37,885 nt of DNA from a virus, in the IMG/VR virus record IMGVR_UViG_3300047557_000239, positions 1-37,885 of that record; one strand, 5' to 3'. A program made the position numbers and the translations under genes. The notes beneath the pieces are model-generated. The model had not been told where the DNA came from, made no database searches, and saw only the letters and a list, made by a program, of their open reading frames with translations. This document shows positions 1 to 5,173 of this stretch, piece by piece; the stretch's first letter is position 1, and every line of letters begins with the position of its first letter.

Positions 1-105
1 CTTGCCCACCATCAGGATGCCGGAGAGCAATGCGAACTTAGGGTTACGCAAGAGGGTGATCTTCACCCGTTGGAGCTTGCGCTCCGGGGTCATGGTTGTT
101 GTCAT
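1..105 (-). CDS. Start of a probable VWA/metallopeptidase-like protein (partial)
   Basis: Only the first 35 codons are in the window; the gene runs off the left edge. The protein begins MTTTMTPERKLQRVKITLLR and continues with NPKFALLSG and a Met-Val-Gly-Lys end. A GGAG lies about 6 bases before the ATG at 105. The N-terminal style resembles phage VWA-like putative metallopeptidase proteins (DUF2201-type) that accompany MoxR ATPases, and a MoxR-type ATPase gene lies upstream on the same strand. In such pairs the ATPase is thought to remodel a target bound by the VWA protein. The assignment rests on a short N-terminus and gene context, so it is tentative. A copy of the 14-bp palindrome directly abuts the ribosome binding site. 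Confidence 0.5.
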   Translation of the reverse strand, partial: MTTTMTPERKLQRVKITLLRNPKFALLSGILMVGK

Positions 106-113
106 AGTCGCTC

Positions 114-127
114 CTAACATTTGTTAG
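114..127. repeat. 14-bp palindrome copy 1
   Basis: CTAACATTTGTTAG. On the minus strand it runs straight into the GGAG ribosome site of the partial gene at the left edge. Confidence 0.75.
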
Positions 128-140
128 TTGTGGTTGGGGT

Positions 141-644
141 TCACAGCAGATCTTTACTTCTGCTCCACCGGGGCGGAGCGAACAGTGCGTCACCGCGCAC
201 GCCTTTCTTCCATCGACTGCCTAGCAGTCCGTACTTGTAACCGAGATGGTCGGCCCACTGCGCTAGTGTCATGCGCTTCCCTTTGTATTCAACGAACACA
301 TTGGTGCTCCGGTTGTTGGCCTGCTCTTTACGCGAAGTCCATCTAACATTTGTTGGTTCGTAATTGCCATCGTTGTCTATCCTTTCTAGCGTCATGCCCT
401 CGGGCTGCTCGCCCACATCAGCAAGAAACTCTGCGTAGTCATTGGCCCACCGATCACAGATAGTGATGCCTCTTGCTCCGTAGCGGTGGTAGTGCTGTGC
501 GTTTGGGTTCAAGCATCGCTGCTTGATAGACACCCAACACTTGTAGGTGTTGCTCGTCTGCCCATCACGCGCACCTACAGTGGCTCCGTGTTTCTTGCGT
601 TTGCGGTTAGCGTCGGCAACGCCTTGGTTGTATTTGCGAACCAT
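141..644 (-). CDS. HNH-like homing endonuclease (free-standing)
   Basis: This 167-aa protein belongs to a common phage group annotated as HNH endonuclease or AP2/HNH-like. Key stretches are YKCWVSIKQRCLNP (34-47), YGARGITICDRW (55-66), GMTLERIDNDGNYEPTNVRW (83-102) and a QANNRS tail (108-113). A C-terminal helix-turn-helix-like segment, MTLAQWADHLG (125-135), probably helps read DNA. I chose the ATG at 644 because TGGAGC precedes it at good spacing; the in-frame ATGs at 656 and 680 have no Shine-Dalgarno. Such enzymes cut specific DNA and spread their own gene. It sits between the MoxR ATPase and its probable VWA partner, which are normally adjacent, so it looks like an insertion. Nuclease activity is inferred from family resemblance. 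Confidence 0.75.
   Translation of the reverse strand: MVRKYNQGVADANRKRKKHGATVGARDGQTSNTYKCWVSIKQRCLNPNAQHYHRYGARGITICDRWANDYAEFLADVGEQPEGMTLERIDNDGNYEPTNVRWTSRKEQANNRSTNVFVEYKGKRMTLAQWADHLGYKYGLLGSRWKKGVRGDALFAPPRWSRSKDLL
343..356. repeat. 14-bp palindrome copy 2 (one mismatch)
   Basis: CTAACATTTGTTGG, inside the HNH-like gene. It differs from copy 1 at one base. Confidence 0.6.
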
Positions 645-713
645 GATCTGCTCCATGCGAACAGTGGGACTCACCACCATGCGGCGATGCTAACACAATT
701 AGTCCTGACATGT

Positions 714-1784
714 TTACAACAAATCCTGGTTATCTGCCACCCACTTGCTGAAGTCACGATTGCCGAACGCGATGGACTGCTTGCTCGTGTTACGCGCAAT
801 GTTGATTGCGAATGTGGCTTGCCACTCGGCCTGGAACCGCTTGACATACTCCATGAACGCAGAGAAGTTGGACTTCTCCGACGCTGCGATCAGGCCGTAG
901 ATCACCACCGCGCACGCACCGGGTTGGTCGGGCACCTTGGCATTCTTCGGGTCGGCGATGATCGACTCGCGTGTGGGCATCTGATCGGCGTAGGCAATGA
1001 ACGCTTGCATGTCCCGTGCACCTGCCTCACCCAAAGTACCGGCAAGCGCGGCGATGAGAGAGTCAGAACTAAAGTGAGCGCGTTGCTTGACGATGTTGGA
1101 TGCAAGCTCCAATGTGCGGGGGCAGATGTACCCATCCTGTTGAGCGCGGGGGTTGTAGATGTACGGGTTGTCCTTCTGTGTGCCGTCCAGATAGGAAGCA
1201 AGCACCTGAGGGAATCGATCCACATACGCACACACCTCGGGGGCGATGCCGTTGGGGATGGCCCAGGGCAACCATTGCTCGGCGGTGGGTTTCATCACGG
1301 TAACTTTTGTTAGGCGTGCGCTAGTGTGGGCTTTCATGTTGTCGCCAACACCATCGGATGAGAGATTGCCCGTCGTGAAGATGATCGAGTCGGGGTGGAC
1401 AGGGATGTCACCCAGGCGTGGGTTGGCTACCTCAAGCAAGGGGTGGAGCATGTTCATCACCGGGCCGGGGGCCTTGGTGAACTCGTCCATCATGATCGCC
1501 ACGGGCTCGCCCTTCTCCAACAGGAATCTAGAGTTAGGGTAGTAGCGGGTAGTCTTGGTGGCATGGTCAACGACCGGCATCGCAATGTCGCCCAAGTCCA
1601 TGTTGGGGCAGTCGATGTACGCCACGGGCAGGCCGGTGCGCTCGCCGATGCGCTTGAGCATGGATGACTTGCCGATGCCCGGCTCGCCACGCAGGTGGAA
1701 GCGGTTGCGCCGCACGTTCACAAGCAAGTCCTCGGCTTCCTTGAGGGAGACGGTCTTGCCAAAGTTGATTTCGGTTTTTGCCAT
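714..1784 (-). CDS. MoxR-type AAA+ ATPase
   Basis: This is a 356-aa AAA+ ATPase. The Walker A motif is GEPGIGKSS (33-41), Walker B is VAIMMDE (95-101), sensor 1 is IIFTTGN (134-140, Asn140), and the probable arginine finger is Arg157 in TSARLTK. The layout matches the MoxR branch, whose members hydrolyse ATP to remodel partner proteins and usually work with VWA-domain proteins. The C-terminal 150 residues are helical and less recognisable. CGGAG lies 8 bases before the ATG. A near-consensus promoter lies about 100 bp upstream (1881-1909) and a palindrome copy lies just before the ribosome site. The gene therefore heads its own leftward unit with the HNH gene and the partial VWA gene. Its role in infection is unknown. 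Confidence 0.85.
   Translation of the reverse strand: MAKTEINFGKTVSLKEAEDLLVNVRRNRFHLRGEPGIGKSSMLKRIGERTGLPVAYIDCPNMDLGDIAMPVVDHATKTTRYYPNSRFLLEKGEPVAIMMDEFTKAPGPVMNMLHPLLEVANPRLGDIPVHPDSIIFTTGNLSSDGVGDNMKAHTSARLTKVTVMKPTAEQWLPWAIPNGIAPEVCAYVDRFPQVLASYLDGTQKDNPYIYNPRAQQDGYICPRTLELASNIVKQRAHFSSDSLIAALAGTLGEAGARDMQAFIAYADQMPTRESIIADPKNAKVPDQPGACAVVIYGLIAASEKSNFSAFMEYVKRFQAEWQATFAINIARNTSKQSIAFGNRDFSKWVADNQDLL
1300..1313. repeat. 14-bp palindrome copy 3 (one mismatch)
   Basis: GTAACTTTTGTTAG, inside the AAA+ ATPase gene, over the codons next to the probable arginine finger. Confidence 0.55.
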
Positions 1785-1799
1785 GATGCTTTCTCCGTT

Positions 1800-1813
1800 C
1801 TAACTTCTGTTAG
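1800..1813. repeat. 14-bp palindrome copy 4
   Basis: CTAACTTCTGTTAG, between the promoter at 1881-1909 and the ribosome site of the ATPase gene. The neighbouring TTTGGG block is shared with copy 7. Confidence 0.7.
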
Positions 1814-1880
1814 GTTTGGGTTGGTTGTCTGCGTCCGTGGTTGGTAGACAGTGGGCCGGACGATCTCCCACTATCTTTAT

Positions 1881-1909
1881 ATTGTAACACATTGTTATAC
1901 CCATGTCAA
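1881..1909 (-). promoter_or_regulatory. Near-consensus sigma70 promoter for the ATPase unit
   Basis: On the minus strand TTGACA (1909-1904) is followed by exactly 17 bp and TACAAT (1886-1881). The expected start is near 1874, about 90 bases before the ATPase ATG. The spacer and -10 contain TAACAATGTGTTA, an inverted repeat resembling the 14-bp palindrome with one extra central base. Confidence 0.8.
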
Positions 1910-1951
1910 GCGTTTTCCGTGGTACGTAGCTTGATTTGCACACCCAATCTT

Positions 1952-3130
1952 TCAGTCCTTGTCTCGCGTGACCCACTTGAGGTACTTCGCAGTCGGCACC
2001 GTTCCTTCCTTGGCAGGGACAACTTCGATCACTTCCTCGCTGTGCCACTTGAAGATGATCTCGTCCATCGCACGGCTGATCTGCTTGGGGTCAAGGCTGA
2101 AGTTCTCCGGGCCCAGGAATCTGCGGTTGCCTTGTTGGGCAAAGTGGGCCAGATACACGAACGCTTGGTAGAAGGACTCGGTCTCGTCCAGGGGGTTGCC
2201 GTCCTTGTCGATGCCGTGCCCCCTAACTTTTGTTAGGAACGCCTGAGTAGCTGCAAGCCAAGCATCGTACGGTTCACGGCTGTCCACCTGCTCCCAGGTG
2301 TCGGTGGCTTCGTTGCGCACGTACACGGGGGTGGTGATCGCAGGCTTGTCGAGCGGGTTGCGCGTGAGGGTCGGGTGCTCTTGGTCGAACTGAAGGTTGA
2401 TGAGTAGGGGCAGCTTGCGGCTGTGCGTGTTGGTTGTGGGTACCACCGCAACGATTTCCTCCTCGGCGAATTCGATCCGGTCGTAGGTGTCCACAACCTC
2501 CTCGTCGTTCTTGTAGTCGTAGTAGTTGTCGGTGTAGGTCTGCTTGCGCACCCCGATCATGCCCTTCATGTAGCGGTAGAAGTCGCCGTAGCGTGCGCGT
2601 ACCTCGTTGGCCGTCTTGCGGTTGATCTTGGGCACGTAGAGCACGGGCAAGGACTCGGGCAGGGGTGTGAGGGTAAAGGTGCGGTTGTAGATAGGTTGGT
2701 CTGTGTTGTCGATGGTGTAAGTGAACCGCATACTGGCGTTGTTGGGCAGCACGAACTTCTGCCCGTCCCGTGCTTCGATCACCAGTCGGCCCATGTCCGT
2801 GCGCACGTTCTTGATGTAGCGCCCGAGAACCCCGGCGATGAAGTAGCTGTCGCACGAACTCCACCGATACCTGCGGATGGAAGGGTTTGGAACACCGATA
2901 GTGACGGTGTTGTCGGCGTGGAAGGTGATCAGCGGTTGGCTGTAGATGGACAGCACAACATCCCCGGTAGTGGGGTTGTGGTCGATGGTGAATTTGTTGG
3001 AGTCGGAGCGTCGGCCCAGGGGGAACCGCACGGGGTTGCTTCCCCTGATCGGGGTGGTCTTGTTGAAGCGGTCGAGTGCCTCGGCGTGCGTACTCAGGTA
3101 CGGGAGGTGGCTGTATGAGGTGTAGGACAT
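1952..3130 (-). CDS. Unknown 392-aa phage protein
   Basis: I do not recognise this 392-aa protein. It is rich in Tyr, Asp, Asn and Thr, with no obvious signal peptide, membrane segment or nucleotide-binding motif. The N-terminal half looks beta-rich, with a run around ITFHADNTVTIGVPNP. The middle is acidic (DEEVVDTYDRIEFAEEEI) and the C-terminus is more helical and charged. AAGGAA lies about 6 bases before the ATG. It follows the small-gene cassette on the same strand and precedes the promoter of the ATPase unit. A palindrome copy lies inside it (2223-2236) and another lies 39 bp upstream of its start. A role in early takeover or replication is inferred from position alone. Confidence 0.8.
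   Translation of the reverse strand: MSYTSYSHLPYLSTHAEALDRFNKTTPIRGSNPVRFPLGRRSDSNKFTIDHNPTTGDVVLSIYSQPLITFHADNTVTIGVPNPSIRRYRWSSCDSYFIAGVLGRYIKNVRTDMGRLVIEARDGQKFVLPNNASMRFTYTIDNTDQPIYNRTFTLTPLPESLPVLYVPKINRKTANEVRARYGDFYRYMKGMIGVRKQTYTDNYYDYKNDEEVVDTYDRIEFAEEEIVAVVPTTNTHSRKLPLLINLQFDQEHPTLTRNPLDKPAITTPVYVRNEATDTWEQVDSREPYDAWLAATQAFLTKVRGHGIDKDGNPLDETESFYQAFVYLAHFAQQGNRRFLGPENFSLDPKQISRAMDEIIFKWHSEEVIEVVPAKEGTVPTAKYLKWVTRDKD
2223..2236. repeat. 14-bp palindrome copy 5
   Basis: CTAACTTTTGTTAG, inside the 392-aa gene. It is identical to copy 8 at 4875. Confidence 0.65.
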
Positions 3131-3168
3131 TTTGATTCCTTGGTTGCCTTGTGGTTGCGTTGGTATTC

Positions 3169-3182
3169 CTAACTATTGTTAG
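3169..3182. repeat. 14-bp palindrome copy 6
   Basis: CTAACTATTGTTAG. It supplies the stop codon of the 66-aa gene and lies 39 bp before the next gene. Confidence 0.65.
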
Positions 3183-3369
3183 ACGTTAGCTTTGGGTGTG
3201 TTCTTTGTGGCTTGGTGATTTCCTTTTCCTGAATCCAGTGGTGGTAGTCGGTGTCGGCGCTCAAAAGGCGCAGGTGCATCTCGGCGAACACTTTGTCGTC
3301 GAATATGTTTTCGATCCATGTCTTTGCCTCGGTCTTTCTGCAACTCCACAGAATCCAAACCGTACTCAT
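3169..3369 (-). CDS. Small unknown protein, 66 aa
   Basis: This 66-aa protein starts MSTVWILWSCRKTEAKTWIE and is mostly helical and hydrophilic. Its ATG overlaps the stop of the 24-aa gene as ATGA, and GGAGG lies 4 bases upstream, so translation is probably coupled. A competing frame (3179-3385) uses an ATG upstream of that GGAGG but lacks a ribosome site of its own and reads as low-complexity basic sequence, so I rejected it. The stop codon lies in a palindrome copy. I do not recognise a family. It is the fourth member of the leftward small-gene cassette. Confidence 0.65.
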   Translation of the reverse strand: MSTVWILWSCRKTEAKTWIENIFDDKVFAEMHLRLLSADTDYHHWIQEKEITKPQRTHPKLTSNNS

Positions 3370-3440
3370 AGTGCCTCCAATTCAATCAGCACCCACAGCA
3401 GGGCCAGCTTAACGAACACGAATAAAAGATACCACTCCAT
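3366..3440 (-). CDS. 24-aa membrane micropeptide
   Basis: This frame encodes MEWYLLFVFVKLALLWVLIE followed by LEAL, a nearly complete single membrane helix. The ATG at 3440 shares its A with the TGA of the 48-aa gene, and GGAGG lies 8 bases upstream. The stop overlaps the ATG of the 66-aa gene as ATGA. Couplings at both ends plus a strong ribosome site argue for a real gene despite its size. A longer form starting at 3455 has no ribosome site. The function is unknown; membrane modulation or superinfection exclusion are guesses. Confidence 0.55.
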   Translation of the reverse strand: MEWYLLFVFVKLALLWVLIELEAL

Positions 3441-3586
3441 CACCAGGGCCTCCATACGAATAGGTCTAGGAACACAACCACCACGGCACAGCCGTAGACG
3501 GTTAGCCACACGAGCAGGTGCACGCCACCTGCCACTCTCTCCTGCACGCGCTTGGCGTACGCTTCCTCGATTCCGGTCTCGCTCAT
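3440..3586 (-). CDS. Small membrane protein, 48 aa
   Basis: The 48-aa product has a charged N-terminus (MSETGIEEAYAKRVQERVAG) and one strong membrane helix from about residue 22 to 44, ending in WRPW. The ATG overlaps the TGA of the zinc-ribbon gene as ATGA, and AGGAGG lies about 10 bases upstream. The charge pattern suggests a cytoplasmic N-terminus. I assign no family. It sits in a chain of overlapping small leftward genes driven by the promoter at 3883-3911. Confidence 0.65.
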   Translation of the reverse strand: MSETGIEEAYAKRVQERVAGGVHLLVWLTVYGCAVVVVFLDLFVWRPW

Positions 3587-3804
3587 TTGACTAGCCCTCC
3601 TTTGTTGTTGATGCCGATGAGGTCGGCGGGGTTGGTGAACAGCATGTAGTTGGATTTGTGCATGGGGGCCACAGTCCAACTCTTTCTTTCATCCCTTGCG
3701 GCGGAGTCACCGCAGGGCATACACATTTTGTACCCTAGATTAAACCTTTCGGCGGGGTAGTCGTCGCCGCACACACAGCAGGATCTCCAGTCGTGGTCAG
3801 TCAT
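3583..3804 (-). CDS. Small zinc-ribbon protein, 73 aa
   Basis: This 73-aa protein has two CxxC pairs, Cys9/Cys12 and Cys28/Cys31, in CCVCGDD and MCMPCGD. That is a typical small zinc ribbon which could bind nucleic acid or a protein partner. AAGGAG lies 8 bases before the ATG. It is the first gene after the strong leftward promoter, with a palindrome copy next to its ribosome site, and its stop overlaps the start of the 48-aa gene. Zinc binding is inferred from the cysteine spacing; the partner is unknown. Confidence 0.75.
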   Translation of the reverse strand: MTDHDWRSCCVCGDDYPAERFNLGYKMCMPCGDSAARDERKSWTVAPMHKSNYMLFTNPADLIGINNKGGLVK

Positions 3805-3818
3805 CGTCGTCGCTCCTT

Positions 3819-3832
3819 CTAACAGTTGTTAG
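3819..3832. repeat. 14-bp palindrome copy 7
   Basis: CTAACAGTTGTTAG, immediately before AAGGAG of the zinc-ribbon gene and about 45 bp downstream of the predicted start of its promoter. The adjoining TTTGGGG is also found at copy 4. Confidence 0.75.
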
Positions 3833-3882
3833 GTTTGGGGTCAGGGTGTGCCTCTGGCGGGCGCTTTTTCAGTCTATACTAT

Positions 3883-3911
3883 AGTATACCACAAAATACA
3901 CCCTATGTCAA
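3883..3911 (-). promoter_or_regulatory. Near-consensus sigma70 promoter for the small-gene cassette
   Basis: On the minus strand TTGACA (3911-3906), 17 bp and TATACT (3888-3883). The -10 lies in a perfect 14-bp palindrome, TATACTATAGTATA (3875-3888), that also covers the predicted start site and could be an operator. Confidence 0.85.
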
Positions 3912-4369
3912 GTTTTTGGCTGAGTGTCTGGCTCGTCGTCGGGGGTGGTGATTGGGTCGGTTTGCTCGTCTTCTTCGATGGGGGTTTGGAGGTAGAGCAG
4001 GATGGAGTAAGTGACAAACAAGGATGTGGTGAGGTCGTAGGTCTGTGTGTAGCGGTCTATGCCTTCGCGCAGGTTGGGGTGCTTGATCGGGTTGATTTCG
4101 CAGGAGACGGATACCTGTCGGTGGTTGGAGGTGAGGGACAGTTGGCGTGCGTGGGCAAGGATTGGCGTGCGTGGGCGGGTTGGCTTGTTGAAAGTGTGTG
4201 CACCTGTGGGGGTGAATACGTGGTGCGTGGCGAGGGCGTGCTTGATGGCAAACCGCATGAGGTTGGAGCGGCGGTAGCCGGTGGCGAGGGATCGGGCACG
4301 GAGTTGGGAGTCCACGGGTTCGGGAATGGTGGTGCCGAGGTTGTTGGAGATACGGTATTTGCTTTCCAT
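3908..4369 (-). CDS. Candidate ribbon-helix-helix regulator, 153 aa
   Basis: The first 50 residues fit a ribbon-helix-helix (CopG/MetJ-like) DNA-binding fold: a short strand around LGTTIPEPV (11-19), a helix DSQLRARSLATGY (20-32), a turn, and a helix RRSNLMRFAIKHAL (33-46). Such proteins bind palindromes as dimers. The rest is unrecognised and ends in an acidic Pro/Thr-rich tail. I chose the ATG at 4369, where the domain begins and which follows a possible extended -10 (4417-4425). No start in this frame has a good Shine-Dalgarno, so the start is uncertain. Its 3' end overlaps the promoter of the small-gene cassette. It could be the protein that reads the repeated palindrome, but that is inference. 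Confidence 0.5.
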   Translation of the reverse strand: MESKYRISNNLGTTIPEPVDSQLRARSLATGYRRSNLMRFAIKHALATHHVFTPTGAHTFNKPTRPRTPILAHARQLSLTSNHRQVSVSCEINPIKHPNLREGIDRYTQTYDLTTSLFVTYSILLYLQTPIEEDEQTDPITTPDDEPDTQPKT

Positions 4370-4416
4370 GACGGTGTTGTGGTGCGGAAAACGCACGAGT
4401 GGTTGATGGAAGGGCC

Positions 4417-4425
4417 ATTCTAGCA
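4417..4425 (-). promoter_or_regulatory. Possible extended -10 promoter for the regulator gene
   Basis: The minus strand reads TGCTAGAAT, a TGn plus TAGAAT extended -10, about 48 bases before the ATG of the candidate regulator. No good -35 lies at the expected distance, so this is weak. Confidence 0.3.
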
Positions 4426-4584
4426 TAGTTTTACGAAAACACAGAAATAACACGAGAAGGTCGGAACGTAACAGTCAGAAATCGCGCAAGTGGTTGATTT
4501 GCCTGAGCTTTTTGTTGGGGGTGTGTTGTGTTGTAGTTAAAGTTATAAAGTTATGATGAAAAAAGAGTATGTCCACGTAAGATG

Positions 4585-4597
4585 TTGACAATGTCAA
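4585..4597. repeat. TTGACA/TGTCAA inverted repeat
   Basis: TTGACAATGTCAA places a consensus -35 box on each strand, but neither strand has a matching -10 at 16-18 bp. Confidence 0.4.
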
Positions 4598-4874
4598 AGA
4601 GGGGGCTTGCACTTGCCGGAAGGCTCATTGTCAAGTCTCTACACAGATATACTTTGAAAACGGCATAACGTAAAACTTTTCACGCTTTTCCCTTGTAAAT
4701 CAAGCACTTAGCTTTGTTATCACTGTAATTTTGCCCCGTAACAGTCAATTTTTTATCACTTCGTGGTACGCTTGATCTGTTATGTTTTTATTAGGGTTTC
4801 CCCTCGTTTTGTAACAAAGAGCGTAACTTTCGGGGGTTAACCCTAACCTTTTGTAGTATAAAAAAGGGTTTACC

Positions 4875-4888
4875 CTAACTTTTGTTAG
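4875..4888. repeat. 14-bp palindrome copy 8
   Basis: CTAACTTTTGTTAG. A degenerate version, CTAACCTTTTGTAG, lies just upstream at 4843-4856. Both are preceded by ACC, which gives an iteron-like look. Confidence 0.7.
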
Positions 4889-4909
4889 TTTTGGCGTGTT
4901 CGGCGTGCG

Positions 4910-4939
4910 TGGGCTACAGCCTCTCAGAGAACTGGTGCA
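4910..4939 (+). repeat. 30-bp direct repeat, left copy
   Basis: TGGGCTACAGCC then CAGAGAACTGGTGCA after 3 variable bases. It matches 28 of 30 positions of the copy at 5020-5049, 110 bp away. The pair brackets the promoter-dyad-terminator unit. Confidence 0.8.
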
Positions 4940-4943
4940 GGTG

Positions 4944-4972
4944 TTGACACAAGCCAAAAAATACGGTAGACT
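4944..4972 (+). promoter_or_regulatory. Near-consensus sigma70 promoter of the mini-transcript
   Basis: TTGACA (4944-4949), 17 bp, TAGACT (4967-4972). It points rightward, although the genes on both sides point left. The predicted start is near 4979. Confidence 0.8.
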
Positions 4973-4987
4973 GAGATCAGTCTACCG
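4964..4987. promoter_or_regulatory. 24-bp dyad over -10 and start site (candidate operator)
   Basis: CGGTAGACTGA, a GA centre, then TCAGTCTACCG: 11-bp perfect arms. It covers the -10 and the predicted start, the usual place for a repressor operator. Confidence 0.65.
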
Positions 4988-5017
4988 GTTAACGAAGCCC
5001 GCACAGCGGGCTTTTTT
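4979..5017 (+). ncRNA. Candidate ultra-short transcript, about 39 nt
   Basis: A strong promoter is followed within about 16 bases of its predicted start by an intrinsic terminator, so the product would be about 39 nt, mostly the terminator hairpin. It contains no reading frame. It might be a replication primer, a small regulatory RNA or an attenuator. The ends are predicted only. Confidence 0.4.
4995..5017 (+). terminator. Intrinsic terminator of the mini-transcript
   Basis: AAGCCCGC, loop ACA, GCGGGCTT, within a run of six T. The 8-bp GC-rich stem followed by T6 is a textbook form. Confidence 0.85.
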
Positions 5018-5019
5018 CA

Positions 5020-5049
5020 TGGGCTACAGCCGCGCAGAGAACTGGTGCA
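5020..5049 (+). repeat. 30-bp direct repeat, right copy
   Basis: Partner of 4910-4939 with two mismatches. It begins two bases after the terminator T-run. Confidence 0.8.
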
Positions 5050-5069
5050 TTCGGGATGCTCGGCTCGTC

Positions 5070-5083
5070 CTAACAAATGTTAG
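5070..5083. repeat. 14-bp palindrome copy 9
   Basis: CTAACAAATGTTAG, the exact reverse complement of copy 1, between the mini-transcript and the terminators of the 164-aa gene. Confidence 0.75.
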
Positions 5084-5107
5084 TGGGCACTGACAAAGCG
5101 TGAACGC

Positions 5108-5137
5108 AAAAAAGCCCGCAGGGCGAACCATGCGGGC
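5108..5137 (-). terminator. Intrinsic terminator after the 164-aa gene
   Basis: On the minus strand GCCCGCA (5137-5131) pairs with TGCGGGC (5120-5114), followed by six T (5113-5108). Confidence 0.8.
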
Positions 5138-5144
5138 AAAAGAG

Positions 5145-5164
5145 AAGCCCCCTTGCGGGGGCTT
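5145..5164 (-). terminator. First hairpin after the 164-aa gene
   Basis: AAGCCCCC, loop of 4, GGGGGCTT: an 8-bp perfect stem just past the stop codon. On the minus strand it is followed by CTCTTTT, so it may assist the stronger terminator beyond it. Confidence 0.6.
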
Positions 5165-5173
5165 GAGTCAGGG

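Larger units (their letters stand above)
4370..4909. other. AT-rich stretch without a convincing gene
   Basis: About 540 bp clearly richer in A/T than the rest. It holds a possible minus-strand extended -10 promoter, a TTGACA/TGTCAA inverted repeat (4585-4597), short GGGTTAACCC-like palindromes, and clustered full and degenerate copies of the 14-bp palindrome toward its right end. The only frame of note (4745-4957, minus) starts at TTG with no ribosome site. The region could be a replication origin or control region. Confidence 0.5.

Noticed and set aside
690-702. CTAACACAATTAG as an eleventh palindrome copy
   Set aside because: One base short and asymmetric in the centre; kept as a possible decayed copy only.
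3179-3385. Alternative minus-strand frame overlapping the 66-aa gene
   Set aside because: Its start lies upstream of the GGAGG that serves the 66-aa gene, and its product is low-complexity basic sequence.
3848-4423. 191-codon plus-strand frame opposite the candidate regulator
   Set aside because: Gly/Val-rich shadow sequence; it would cross the strong minus-strand promoter and has no ribosome site. The minus frame has a recognisable DNA-binding pattern.
4745-4957. 70-codon minus frame in the AT-rich zone
   Set aside because: TTG start, no ribosome site, and it covers the direct repeat and promoter of the mini-transcript.
4964-5017. tRNA or tRNA-like structure
   Set aside because: Only a dyad and a terminator hairpin; no cloverleaf, T-loop or anticodon arm.
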